DNA of 14,103 bases, from positions 1 through 14,103 of the forward strand of contig CAKMMH010000025.1 in the NCBI GenBank assembly GCA_927798255.1, read 5' to 3'. The notes beneath the pieces were generated by a model that was not told where the DNA came from, made no database searches, and saw only the letters and a list, made by a program, of their open reading frames with translations. The DNA comes from an uncultured bacterium (GTDB lineage: Bacteria; Bdellovibrionota_C; UBA2361; CAKMMH01). Both the position numbers and the translations under genes were made by a program. Shown piece after piece: positions 5,751 through 13,875 of the stretch; position 1 is the stretch's first letter, and every line of letters starts with the position of its first letter.

Positions 5751-6404
5751 ATGAGTTTAAATAAGATTTATGAATTGTCAATTTTTTTAATTCCTCTTCT
5801 TATTAGTGTTATTTTGCATGAAATAGCTCATGGATTTGTGGCATTAAAATTAGGTGATAATACTGCTAAAAGATTAGGTAGGCTTAGTTTAAATCCTATA
5901 GTTCATATTGACTTATACATGACTATCCTATTTCCACTTATGTTAATTCTAGTACATTCACCATTTATTATAGGAGGCGCAAAACCTGTTCCAATTAATC
6001 CAATGTATTTTAAATCTCCAAGGAAGGGAATGGGGATAGTTGCACTTGCCGGGCCTCTTGTAAACTTATTTCTGGCTATAATTTCTTATATTTTATTAAA
6101 AATAATTGTAGTCTTAAATATGTTTTGGGATTATTACTTATTTGAAATAGTATCATCATTTATTATCCCTTATTTTCAAACAGCAGTTGTTATAAATGTT
6201 ATTCTTATGGTATTTAATTTAATTCCAATCCTTCCTTTAGATGGAGGGAGAGTCGTTAATGCGCTGCTTCCTAGAAAGTTTGCTTTTTACTACTCAAAAA
6301 CAGAGAAATATGGTTTTATAATCTTGTTATTATTTGTTTTTAGTAATTGTTTTTCCAAGATTATTTTACCAATTATGCATTTTGTACTAAAACTTGTCTT
6401 TTAA
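5751..6404 (+). CDS. Site-2 protease family (M50) intramembrane metalloprotease
   Basis: This 217-residue polytopic protein resembles the small bacterial S2P-like peptidases, which cut membrane-embedded substrates with zinc. HEIAH (23-27) in the first membrane helix supplies two zinc histidines and the catalytic glutamate. FNLIPILPLDGGRV (155-168) supplies the third ligand, D164, in the usual NxxPxxPLDGG setting. GGAKPVPINP (75-84) and ALAGPLVNL (98-106) are further family marks. There is no PDZ or CBS domain, which distinguishes it from RseP-type and SpoIVFB-type enzymes, and the substrate cannot be deduced. No ribosome site is visible at the ATG. It is divergent from the glycosyltransferase and 109 bases before yidC on the same strand. 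No terminator separates it from yidC, so partial co-transcription is possible. Confidence 0.92.
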   Translation: MSLNKIYELSIFLIPLLISVILHEIAHGFVALKLGDNTAKRLGRLSLNPIVHIDLYMTILFPLMLILVHSPFIIGGAKPVPINPMYFKSPRKGMGIVALAGPLVNLFLAIISYILLKIIVVLNMFWDYYLFEIVSSFIIPYFQTAVVINVILMVFNLIPILPLDGGRVVNALLPRKFAFYYSKTEKYGFIILLLFVFSNCFSKIILPIMHFVLKLVF

Positions 6405-6513
6405 CTATTGGAAGATCGTAAAAAATTATGTTATTTTATACACTTATGTATTAATAGATTTTTAATATTACCCAAGAAAGATTTTTTAATATTTTTGATA
6501 GGATATTTATATT

Positions 6514-8280
6514 ATGAATGATAATTCGAAAAGATTAGCAATGGCCATAGTTTTAAGCGTTATTGTTACCGTAATGTATATGAATATGTTTGTGCCTAAG
6601 CCAATTGTTAATAATCAAAATTTAAATAATGTTCAAGCTACTAGTCAAGCAAGTGTTAATCAAGCAAATGTAGCAAATAATCAAGTGGCAAATCAAAATT
6701 TAAATATTAATAATGTTAATAACAATAATGCTAACAGTAACTCAAATCCAGTTCAGGTTAACAATAATGTTGAAAAGCAACGTATTCCAACATTAGAAGA
6801 GTTGCGCGAAGCTTCAAAGAAGTTTATTACAAATGTTGCCGAAATCGAAATTTCAGAACTTGGCGGAAGGATTATATCATATAAATTAAGAAAGTATCAC
6901 AAGGCAGTAGATTCTCAAGAGCTTGTTGAGCTTATAGATGTAAAACCAAATGGTTTATATCCATTAGCGTTAATTTATGATAATGGAAAAAGAGATGATT
7001 TAGTAAAATATAGTTTTAGTATTAATAGTAATAATGTTAATAAAATTGATGAAAATACTTTTGAGATTCAAGGTGATGCACAAATTGTGTTAACTTCTGA
7101 TGCTGATAATTTAAAGAAAGTTATAACACTAAAAACTGATTCATATCTTTTTGATGTATCTTTTCCTACATTGTCAAATACGGATAATGCTTGGATAGAA
7201 TGGAATAATGCTTTAAATAATATTGATATAGATCGTTATAATGAGTTTTCAATTTTATATTTATTAAGAGATAAAAAAACAAATGTTGATAGCATAAACT
7301 CTTATAAATTACCAAGTGATTATGCACCTATTGTTGATTTAGGTGATAATATATGGCTAAGTGCTGGTTATAAATATTTTGCAAATATTCTTATTCCTCA
7401 AGCTACGGGTAATAATACTCGTTATGGAGTTATAAATGGCAATTTAGTTTTGCAGGGAAAATTATCTTCCGAGTCTAAAAATATTAAGGTTTACGCAGGT
7501 CCAAGAGATAAGGACATATTAGTTAGTGAAGGATATAGTCTTGAGAAAAGTATTAATTTTGGATTTTTCACATTTATTGCAGCTCCGTTACATAGTGTTT
7601 TAAAATTCTTTTACAAAATTTTAGGAAATTATGGTTTAGCGATTATTCTATTAACTTTAGTTATTAAATTATTATTTTTACCTTTGACATCAACTAGCAT
7701 AAAATCAATGAAGAAGATGTCAGACTTGCAACCTAAAATGCAAGAGCTTAGGAATAAGTATGGAAAAGATCCAGCTGAAATGCAAAGACAGACGATGGAG
7801 CTTTATAAGAAATATAATGTTAATCCATTAAGTGGTTGCGTTCCAATATTTATTCAAATACCAGTATTTTTTGGCTTATATTCAGCTTTACTTAATTCTA
7901 TAGATATTAGACAAGCTCCTTTTGCTTTATGGATTACTGACTTATCTGTAAAAGAGGAGTTGCATGTATTTGGTATTGGTGTCCCCGTGATGATATTACT
8001 TATGGGGTTAAGTATGTTTATTCAACAATTAACTACACCAACAGTTGGTGATCCAGCGCAAAGAAAAGCAATGCTTATAACGCCTATTATATTTACTGTA
8101 ATTTTTATAGTTAGTCCATTTCCATCTGGTTTAGTATTATATTGGTTAACAAATAATTTGATTTCTATTGTTCAACAAAAAGTATTAAAAGCAGAAGGTG
8201 ATAAGATTTCGCCATTAAAGGGAACATTAATAGGTAGTGCTGTAATTTATGGGCTAGCGTATATTTTAACACTTTTATAA
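6514..8280 (+). CDS. yidC: Membrane protein insertase YidC
   Basis: YidC (Oxa1 superfamily) inserts and folds inner-membrane proteins, alone or with SecYEG. At 588 residues this is the diderm form. It has an N-terminal membrane helix (about 8-26), a low-complexity Asn-rich linker (33-85), a periplasmic beta-sandwich domain (about 105-345), then the insertase core (350-555). Core marks are LVIKLLFLPLT (382-392), MKKMSDLQPKMQELR (399-413), NPLSGCVPIFIQIPVFFGLY (437-456), IRQAPFALWITDL (465-477) and PFPSGLVLYWLTNN (535-548). K385 occupies the position of the groove arginine of the E. coli protein, a substitution also known elsewhere. After the usual end comes a linker and one more hydrophobic stretch (571-588), which is unusual. 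AGGA ten bases before the ATG supports the start. mnmE follows after 18 bases. Confidence 0.96.
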   Translation: MNDNSKRLAMAIVLSVIVTVMYMNMFVPKPIVNNQNLNNVQATSQASVNQANVANNQVANQNLNINNVNNNNANSNSNPVQVNNNVEKQRIPTLEELREASKKFITNVAEIEISELGGRIISYKLRKYHKAVDSQELVELIDVKPNGLYPLALIYDNGKRDDLVKYSFSINSNNVNKIDENTFEIQGDAQIVLTSDADNLKKVITLKTDSYLFDVSFPTLSNTDNAWIEWNNALNNIDIDRYNEFSILYLLRDKKTNVDSINSYKLPSDYAPIVDLGDNIWLSAGYKYFANILIPQATGNNTRYGVINGNLVLQGKLSSESKNIKVYAGPRDKDILVSEGYSLEKSINFGFFTFIAAPLHSVLKFFYKILGNYGLAIILLTLVIKLLFLPLTSTSIKSMKKMSDLQPKMQELRNKYGKDPAEMQRQTMELYKKYNVNPLSGCVPIFIQIPVFFGLYSALLNSIDIRQAPFALWITDLSVKEELHVFGIGVPVMILLMGLSMFIQQLTTPTVGDPAQRKAMLITPIIFTVIFIVSPFPSGLVLYWLTNNLISIVQQKVLKAEGDKISPLKGTLIGSAVIYGLAYILTLL

Positions 8281-8298
8281 ATTCTTAAAGTATACAAT

Positions 8299-9660
8299 AT
8301 GCAAGATTTTAAAACGATAACAGCGCCTGCAACTAAAGTTATACCGTCTGGTATATGTGTTATTAGAGTTAGTGGACCAGAAACTAAAAATGTTATTAAA
8401 AAAATATTTGTTTCTAAGGAATCGCCTATCGATAATAAACGTGTTGCAACTTATGGAAAAATCATTAATCCAAGAAATCTAGATAAGATAGATAGTGGGG
8501 TTATCGTTTTTTATAATGCTCCGTATAGTTACACTGGAGAGGATGTTGCAGAGATTAGTGTTCACGGGAATCCATTAATTGTAAAAAATATTTTAAGTGT
8601 TCTTTATGAGCTTGGAGTTGATCCTGCTGGGCCAGGAGAGTTCACTAAGCGTGCTTTCTTAAATGGAAAATTAGACTTAGTTCAAGCAGAAGCTGTTAAT
8701 GATGTTATTTTATCTAATGCTGATGAAGCATTAAAGCTTTCTAATGAAAATTTGGAAGGTAAATTTTCAAATGCCATAAGTAAAATAGGTGGTCCTTTAA
8801 GGGATATTTTAGCAGAGCTTGAAGCAAATATTGATTTTCCAGAAGAGGACATTAGTCCAAGCTCTTTAGAAAAAATAAAGAATGATTTAAATAATTCAAA
8901 TAAGATTATAAAAAATTATATTGATACGTTTAATTACGGTGCATGTGTTAGAGATGGATTTAGAGTTTTAATTTTAGGAATTCCTAATGTTGGAAAAAGT
9001 AGTTTATTAAATAAATTGTTAAATAAAGAGAGAGCAATTGTTACAGATATTTCAGGAACAACGAGAGATTTAATTGAAGAGCATGCAACTATAAATGGGT
9101 TAGAGTTTATTTTTTGTGACACAGCAGGGATTTGTAAAACAGATAGTGAAGTTGAAAGGATAGGGATTGATTTAGCAAAGAAAAAAATTGACTGGGCAAA
9201 TTTAATTTTATTAATAATAAGTAAAGATTCAATTGAAGAAAGTAAAAAACTATATAATTTTTTAAAGGAGCAAGGAAAAAATTTTTGGATTATACAAAAT
9301 AAGATTGATGTTTCGGATGTTAAGTTAGATTTTGTAAAAGATGAAAAAGTTATAAAAATTTCTGCATTAAAAAATCAAAATATTGATGTTTTACTAAATG
9401 AGTTAGAAAAAGAAGTTAAGTCTAGATATGTAGCAAGCGAAGCCTCGGTTGTCGTAACAAATGAAAGACATTTATCATGTTTAAAAAAAGCGTATGATGC
9501 ATTATCTTCTTGCTCTAATGCAATTAATGATAATCTTCCTTTAGAAATAATAAGTTCTGAGTTGAGAATTGCTTTAAATGCCTTAGAGGAGATTATTGGA
9601 AAAACCTATACAGAGGATATTTTAGGAAAAATCTTTTCAAAATTTTGTATTGGAAAATAA
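8299..9660 (+). CDS. mnmE: tRNA modification GTPase MnmE (TrmE)
   Basis: With MnmG, MnmE makes the 5-carboxymethylaminomethyl group on wobble uridine 34 of certain tRNAs, using a folate one-carbon unit. The 453 residues match the family length. They comprise an N-terminal folate-binding dimerisation domain (about 1-120, with IRVSGP at 22-27 and the conserved GPGEFTKRAFLNGK, 111-124), a helical domain, an inserted G domain, and the C-terminal helix ending in the diagnostic CIGK with its catalytic cysteine C450. G-domain motifs are GIPNVGKSS (227-235), TTRD (254-257), DTAG (274-277) and NKID (334-337). The N-terminal stretch TAPATKVIPSGICVIRVSG lacks the usual GxGGI run. It starts 18 bases after yidC with no clear ribosome site, so the two are probably one operon. 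mnmG is not in the window. Confidence 0.96.
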   Translation: MQDFKTITAPATKVIPSGICVIRVSGPETKNVIKKIFVSKESPIDNKRVATYGKIINPRNLDKIDSGVIVFYNAPYSYTGEDVAEISVHGNPLIVKNILSVLYELGVDPAGPGEFTKRAFLNGKLDLVQAEAVNDVILSNADEALKLSNENLEGKFSNAISKIGGPLRDILAELEANIDFPEEDISPSSLEKIKNDLNNSNKIIKNYIDTFNYGACVRDGFRVLILGIPNVGKSSLLNKLLNKERAIVTDISGTTRDLIEEHATINGLEFIFCDTAGICKTDSEVERIGIDLAKKKIDWANLILLIISKDSIEESKKLYNFLKEQGKNFWIIQNKIDVSDVKLDFVKDEKVIKISALKNQNIDVLLNELEKEVKSRYVASEASVVVTNERHLSCLKKAYDALSSCSNAINDNLPLEIISSELRIALNALEEIIGKTYTEDILGKIFSKFCIGK

Positions 9661-9729
9661 AATCTCAATGTAAAATGAGCTTGTTCCCTTAGTTATGAAT
9701 CAAAATAAAAATATGTAAACTAGAAATAA

Positions 9730-9756
9730 TATAATATTTTTAGATAGTTATATAAT
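9730..9756 (+). promoter_or_regulatory. Candidate -10 boxes upstream of the small unknown gene
   Basis: The 193-bp gap between mnmE and the next start holds two perfect TATAAT hexamers (9730-9735 and 9751-9756). Neither has a good -35 at 16-18 bp. Perfect TATAAT matches are expected by chance in DNA this A/T-rich, so this is only a candidate. No strong terminator for mnmE is visible in the gap. Confidence 0.25.
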
Positions 9757-9841
9757 AAACTTTAAATAAACTGAAACAAAACTTCATAAAACAGGATTCT
9801 ATTTTTACTTAAATCAAATGAGTTTAAAAATTTTTTTTATA

Positions 9842-9848
9842 AGAGAGG
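9842..9848 (+). promoter_or_regulatory. Shine-Dalgarno that selects the start at 9854
   Basis: AGAGAGG lies five bases before the ATG at 9854. The alternative in-frame ATG at 9818 has only A/T-rich sequence before it (TTAAATCAA), so the downstream start is preferred. Confidence 0.65.
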
Positions 9849-9853
9849 TTAAC

Positions 9854-10186
9854 ATGACATTAAAAAACTTATTAGCGTTAAAAGATGGATTAGAAGAAAA
9901 CAATATTGAAGTTCGTAGCCAAGATGTTGAGGTTGGTAATACATATCCTATATATGGCATGATAACAAAATTTTTAGATCAAAAAGATGACTGTTTAGAA
10001 GTTGAAATTAACTTTTCAATTAAAGCTAAGATGGTTGTCCCTGAAGCAGATAATGTAGAGATTTTAAAGAGACGTTCTTTTGAGCCAGGAATTTTTATTT
10101 CTGAGATTTTATCAAAAGATGAAGGATTAGAAGTTAAATGCAACACAGTTGTATTTGGAAAACAAAAAGAACAAGAATTAAATTAA
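9854..10186 (+). CDS. Uncharacterised 110-residue protein
   Basis: I do not recognise this family. From the preferred start the protein reads MTLKNLLALKDGLEENNIEV and appears to be a small alpha/beta or mostly beta soluble protein. A short N-terminal helix is followed by alternating strands (VEVGNTYPIYGMITKF, LEVEINFSIKAKMVV, LEVKCNTVVFGK) and a charged tail. There are two cysteines (in DDCLEV and KCNTV), no metal motif, no membrane segment and no signal peptide. Codon use matches the neighbours. It has a long leader gap behind mnmE and a strong terminator about 105 bases after its stop, so it may be a monocistronic unit or the end of the yidC-mnmE transcript. An upstream ATG at 9818 would add 12 residues. 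Confidence 0.7.
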   Translation: MTLKNLLALKDGLEENNIEVRSQDVEVGNTYPIYGMITKFLDQKDDCLEVEINFSIKAKMVVPEADNVEILKRRSFEPGIFISEILSKDEGLEVKCNTVVFGKQKEQELN

Positions 10187-10245
10187 ATAATGAACAAATA
10201 AAGAAAAGGAGAAATAGTAAAAGATTTTTAAACTCATATTTAAAA

Positions 10246-10294
10246 CCCCCACAAGCAAAAAATAAAAAGCCCCCACTTAAGCAAAAATAAAAAG
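10246..10294. repeat. Imperfect ~25-bp tandem duplication in the intergenic gap
   Basis: CCCCCACAAGCAAAAAATAAAAAG (10246-10269) is followed directly by CCCCCACTTAAGCAAAAATAAAAAG (10270-10294). The copies differ by a short indel around the CA/CTTA and by A-run length. The second copy runs into the left arm of the terminator. This is probably slippage in non-coding DNA; I see no function. Confidence 0.7.
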
Positions 10295-10325
10295 CATCAG
10301 AGAAATTTATCTTTGATGCTTTTTT
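10290..10325. terminator. Strong bidirectional rho-independent terminator
   Basis: AAAAGCATCAGAGA (10290-10303) pairs along all 14 positions with TCTTTGATGCTTTT (10310-10323), with one G-U, around the six-base loop AATTTA. A T-run follows on the plus strand and the leading A-run gives one on the minus strand. It lies between convergent genes, so it can end both the small plus-strand gene and the methyltransferase transcript. Confidence 0.85.
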
Positions 10326-10345
10326 CATTTGTAGTAAAAATATTT

Positions 10346-11377
10346 TCATATCTTTATTATAACTATGTAAGGATAAAATCCTCCTTGATATACTTTTCGT
10401 TTTTCAATTACTTTTAAATTTAAAGATTTAATAACTAGCTCTAAGTTTTTAATATCTTGTGTAATTAGTCCTAAATTTCCCTCTTGTTTTACCACTCTTA
10501 AAAGCTCTCTTAGTGTATCTTGATATAATTTAAAATTATCCTTTATATTTCCTATATTTTCACCCCAAGGAAGATCTGAAAGCGCTAAATCAAACTCGTT
10601 ATCTTTAAAAGTTAAACTTGTAGCATCCATATTATAAATTTCAATTTCACTATGCTTTGAATTGTCTATATGTTCCTTACATATTTTTAATACATTTTCA
10701 TTATTATCAATTCCAACAATTCTATTTAATTTTTTTCTTTCCGAAGCTTCAATTAATATTGTCCCTGAACCACACATCACATTTAACAAATTATCGCCCT
10801 TTTTAGGACGAGCTAAATCATACAAAATATTTGCTAAAATAGGATTTAATGCACCAACAAAATTTTTTGTTTTCCAATTTCGTTGACTTAAGGGACGAGA
10901 TGAAAGTCTTACAAAAACCTCCCAAGCATCAATTTGTTTATTTGGTGATTTTCTAAATCTTAAAAGTATATCACCATTTTCTTTATCATAAGTTAAACCT
11001 GTAAAATGAGTAATTTTGGAAATTATTTCTTTAAATGTCTGAGAATCACTCCCAGCGGCACTAATCTTAAAAGTTTTAGGTTTAAAATCTAGTGAATTTT
11101 TTGAAGCTTTTTGAATATGAAGACAAATTTCTGACATATATTTAATATTTAATAAATTCCCTGGGCCTTTTGCTGGAAAACATAATAAATAATAAATATT
11201 TACCATTTTTTTTAATGTTTTTAACTTGTTATAATCTTCACTTGCACTAAAAATTATTAACTCATCGCTTCCACTTTCAAAAATTTGAGTATCTTTTCCT
11301 AATTTTAGAATTTCGGCTTGTGCTAAATCCTTTGTGCCTTTTAAACAGTCTGCGGCAAATAATAAAATACTGTTCAT
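10346..11377 (-). CDS. THUMP-domain RNA (guanine-N2)-type methyltransferase
   Basis: This 343-residue protein looks like the Trm14/TrmN-THUMPD3 class, SAM-dependent enzymes that make N2-methylguanosine in RNA. Residues 1-165 form a divergent ferredoxin-like and THUMP region, ending in FVRLSSRPLSQRNW (155-168), comparable to the family's short link before the catalytic domain. The Rossmann domain follows. NVMCGSGTILIEA (199-211) binds SAM, GIDNNENVL (222-230) is the acidic loop, NMDATSL (249-255) comes next, and SDLPWGE (267-273) is the catalytic D/N-P-P-Y-like motif, here in the DLPWG form. It is soluble and cytoplasmic. The start is supported by AAGGGAG nine bases before the ATG. It is divergent from the GH57 gene. 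tRNA is the expected substrate, but 23S rRNA cannot be excluded. Confidence 0.85.
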   Translation of the reverse strand: MNSILLFAADCLKGTKDLAQAEILKLGKDTQIFESGSDELIIFSASEDYNKLKTLKKMVNIYYLLCFPAKGPGNLLNIKYMSEICLHIQKASKNSLDFKPKTFKISAAGSDSQTFKEIISKITHFTGLTYDKENGDILLRFRKSPNKQIDAWEVFVRLSSRPLSQRNWKTKNFVGALNPILANILYDLARPKKGDNLLNVMCGSGTILIEASERKKLNRIVGIDNNENVLKICKEHIDNSKHSEIEIYNMDATSLTFKDNEFDLALSDLPWGENIGNIKDNFKLYQDTLRELLRVVKQEGNLGLITQDIKNLELVIKSLNLKVIEKRKVYQGGFYPYIVIIKI

Positions 11378-11414
11378 TTATTTTTACTCCCTTACGATAT
11401 TAAAGTTAATAGAT

Positions 11415-11438
11415 TATAATAAATTAACTAACTATAAT
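11415..11438 (+). promoter_or_regulatory. Candidate -10 boxes for the GH57 gene
   Basis: Two TATAAT hexamers (11415-11420 and 11433-11438) lie in the 78-bp divergent gap. The downstream one would start transcription at or after the GAGG ribosome site (11442-11445). The upstream one, with a poor TTACGA-like -35 at 17 bp, is therefore the better candidate. Confidence 0.3.
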
Positions 11439-11455
11439 ACAGAGGAAAATTAGCT

Positions 11456-12910
11456 ATGACACAAATACCAGAATACCAATTTAACCTTCCAACTGTTTCA
11501 GGTTTTGAAAAAGAAGTTGAAGAAGTAATAGAACAAAATAAAAATAAAAATTATTATTTTGAAACATCACCTTACAACTTTTCAAAAATAAGGTCTGCTT
11601 GCAGTATCGCTCTTCATTGCCATCAACCACTAATTCCAGCAGGTGGATATGATTTACAAACAGCAGAACTTATAAGTAATTTAAAATATATGATGGATAA
11701 TCAAGGAATAGGAGATAATCACAACGCTCCTGTATTTCTTTGGTGCTATAAACGTATGGGAGAATTTATTCGAGAACTTGCAAATCAAGGAAAAGAACCA
11801 CGTTGTATGCTTGAATATACAGGTGAGCTTCTTTATGGACTTCGTAATATGGGAGCTAATGATGTAATTGATGCACTAAAAACTATAACTTGTGATAATC
11901 GTTACAATAGATATATTGAATGGCTTGGTTGTCCCTGGGGACATGCAGTAGCGCCATCAACTCCGATGCAAGATTACAAGCTTCATATAAAAGCTTGGCA
12001 ACAATATTTTGCTTCAATTTTTGGACTTGATGCATTAGCTAGAGTACAAGGATTTTCACCATCAGAAATGGCACTTCCAAACCACCCCGATACTGCTTAT
12101 GAATATGTAAAAGCATTAAAGGAATGTGGATTTAAATGGCTTCTTGTTCAGGAACACACGGTTGAGCTTTTAAATGGCGAAGGCTTAAAGCAAAAACATC
12201 TTCCTCATTTACTTGTTTGTAAAAATTCAAATGGTGAAGAGGTAAATATCGTAGCTTTAATTAAGACTCAAGGAAGTGACACAAAACTTGTTGCACAAAT
12301 GCAGCCTTTTTATGAAGCACAAAGTTTATCTCGCATAGATTTTGCTGGAAAAAATATCCCTATGTGTGTAAATCAAATTGCAGACGGAGAAAATGGGGGA
12401 GTTATGATGAACGAGTTTCCACCAAAATTTAAAGAAGTTTCTTCATCTTTAACAAAAGATTCAGATGTAGTTTTAATGAATGGAAGTGAATATTTAGGAC
12501 ACTTTTTTAACGCTGGAATTAGAGAAGAAGATTTACCTAAAATTCAACCTATGCATCAAAAAATGCTTTGGGATAATTATAATATAGGAGACGGTCCTGA
12601 AAAATTAAAAGAAGTTATCGCAGAACTTCCAAAGAAAGATTATAGATTCAATATGGAAGGTGGAAGCTGGACAAATAATATTTCATGGGTTCAAGGTTAT
12701 GAAAATGTGTTAAAGCCTATGGAAAAGGTAAGTGTTTTATTTAATGAAAAAATACTTCAAAATAATGTTTCATCAAAAGACGAAAGATATGCAAAGGCTC
12801 TTTTTTATTTAATGTGCGCCCAAACAAGTTGCTTTAGATACTGGGGACAGGGGGTTTGGACAGATTATGCAAGAGAAATTTGCAGACGTGCTGAAGAATA
12901 TTTAAGATAA
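11456..12910 (+). CDS. Glycoside hydrolase family 57 protein (alpha-glucan-acting, cyanobacterial-type)
   Basis: The 484-residue protein shows the spaced GH57 motifs: HCHQPL (54-59) at the start of the barrel, GFSPSEMALP (199-208) with E204 as probable nucleophile, and ADGENGG (309-315) with D310 as probable acid/base. The second motif is usually P-E rather than S-E, a small deviation. The C-terminal part has WVQGYENVL (411-419) and SCFRYWGQGVWTDYAR (458-473), the aromatic-rich helical region of the family. The family includes amylases, amylopullulanases, 4-alpha-glucanotransferases and glycogen branching enzymes, and the exact activity cannot be read off. There is no signal peptide, so it should act on internal glycogen-like glucan. 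GAGG ten bases before the ATG supports the start. It is divergent from the methyltransferase, with htpX 80 bases downstream. Confidence 0.85.
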   Translation: MTQIPEYQFNLPTVSGFEKEVEEVIEQNKNKNYYFETSPYNFSKIRSACSIALHCHQPLIPAGGYDLQTAELISNLKYMMDNQGIGDNHNAPVFLWCYKRMGEFIRELANQGKEPRCMLEYTGELLYGLRNMGANDVIDALKTITCDNRYNRYIEWLGCPWGHAVAPSTPMQDYKLHIKAWQQYFASIFGLDALARVQGFSPSEMALPNHPDTAYEYVKALKECGFKWLLVQEHTVELLNGEGLKQKHLPHLLVCKNSNGEEVNIVALIKTQGSDTKLVAQMQPFYEAQSLSRIDFAGKNIPMCVNQIADGENGGVMMNEFPPKFKEVSSSLTKDSDVVLMNGSEYLGHFFNAGIREEDLPKIQPMHQKMLWDNYNIGDGPEKLKEVIAELPKKDYRFNMEGGSWTNNISWVQGYENVLKPMEKVSVLFNEKILQNNVSSKDERYAKALFYLMCAQTSCFRYWGQGVWTDYAREICRRAEEYLR

Positions 12911-12919
12911 TTTTATAGC

Positions 12920-12948
12920 TTGAATTTTCAATTTATAATGCTTATAAC
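12920..12948 (+). promoter_or_regulatory. Candidate sigma-70 promoter for htpX
   Basis: TTGAAT (12920-12925) and TATAAC (12943-12948) are exactly 17 bp apart, upstream of the htpX ribosome site AAGGA and ATG at 12991. It would give a leader of about 35 bases. No heat-shock-type element is evident. Confidence 0.45.
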
Positions 12949-12990
12949 CTAATCTATAGTAAATATTAATATTTTAAAAGGAATTTTTTA

Positions 12991-13875
12991 ATGAAAAGAA
13001 TCATACTTTTTTTATTAACTAATATTGCAATTATTGCTGTTATATCAATTGTTGTTAATGTGCTTGGGGTTAATAGATATTTAACAGAGGAAGGAATTGA
13101 TTATTCAATGCTTTTAGCATTTAGCGCAGTTGTCGGTTTCACAGGTTCTATTATTTCTCTTTTACTTTCAAAAACAATTGCTAAATGGTCAGTTCAAGCA
13201 AGAGTAATCGAGAACCCATCAAATGAAGAAGAAGCATGGCTTAAAAATACAGTTTCAAGTTTAGCATCACGTGCAGGATTAGAAATGCCAGAAGTTGCAA
13301 TATATCATGGCGCTCCTAATGCTTTTGCTACAGGTCCTACGAAATCAAATTCTCTTGTCGCAGTTTCAGATGAACTTTTGGCTTCTATGAACAGAAACCA
13401 AGTAGAGGCGGTTTTAGCACATGAAATAAGTCACGTTGCAAATGGTGACATGGTAACTTTAACTTTAATTCAAGGCGTTGTTAACACATTTGTAATTTTC
13501 TTTGCAAAAATTGCAGCATTTTTTGTACAAAGCCTTGTTAATAGGGGTGATGATAGTAGAGACTCAAGAGGATCTATGGATTCTGGCGTTTATTATCTTT
13601 GTGATATCGTGTTTCAAATTTTATTTGGTATTTTAGCTAGTATAATTGTTTGCATGTTTTCAAGAAAGCGTGAATATAGAGCAGATGCAGGAGCTAAAAA
13701 TCTTATGGGTACAGGTAAGTATATGATAGAGGCTTTAGAAGTTTTAGGTGGTTTAAGAACTAAACCACTTCCAGAATCTTTAGCAGCATCTGGTATTTCT
13801 GGCGGAAAAATGATGTCATTATTTTCAACACACCCTAGTATAGAACAAAGAATCGCTGCCCTAGAAAAAAATTAG
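12991..13875 (+). CDS. htpX: Protease HtpX (M48 zinc membrane metallopeptidase)
   Basis: HtpX is an inner-membrane zinc protease that degrades misfolded or damaged membrane proteins, in partnership with FtsH where studied. The 294 residues match the family. There are two N-terminal membrane helices (about 4-26 and 41-62), then the peptidase domain with NAFATGP (110-116), the zinc motif HEISH (H144, E145, H148) and NGDMVT (151-156). Two further helices (about 160-182 and 203-223) and REYRADAGA (227-235), where E228 is the third zinc ligand, follow. THPSIEQRI near the end is also typical. DSRDSRGS (188-195) is a short polar loop. The start is backed by AAGGA about eight bases upstream. The stop codon lies inside the left arm of the downstream hairpin repeat. 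Confidence 0.96.
   Translation: MKRIILFLLTNIAIIAVISIVVNVLGVNRYLTEEGIDYSMLLAFSAVVGFTGSIISLLLSKTIAKWSVQARVIENPSNEEEAWLKNTVSSLASRAGLEMPEVAIYHGAPNAFATGPTKSNSLVAVSDELLASMNRNQVEAVLAHEISHVANGDMVTLTLIQGVVNTFVIFFAKIAAFFVQSLVNRGDDSRDSRGSMDSGVYYLCDIVFQILFGILASIIVCMFSRKREYRADAGAKNLMGTGKYMIEALEVLGGLRTKPLPESLAASGISGGKMMSLFSTHPSIEQRIAALEKN

Noticed and set aside
6606..6780. Possible frameshift or repeat-expansion damage in the Asn-rich part of yidC
   Set aside because: The frame is intact through the region and joins two recognisable YidC domains; low-complexity linkers at this position are normal for the family.
8934..9122. 62-codon minus-strand open frame
   Set aside because: It is antisense to the GTPase domain of mnmE; the mnmE frame is unquestionable.
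10134..10349. 71-codon minus-strand open frame, hydrophobic
   Set aside because: It spans the bidirectional terminator and A-rich duplication; its Phe/Leu-rich content simply reflects the poly-A/T sequence.
10662..10886. 74-codon plus-strand open frame
   Set aside because: It is antisense to the SAM-binding region of the methyltransferase gene and has no ribosome site.
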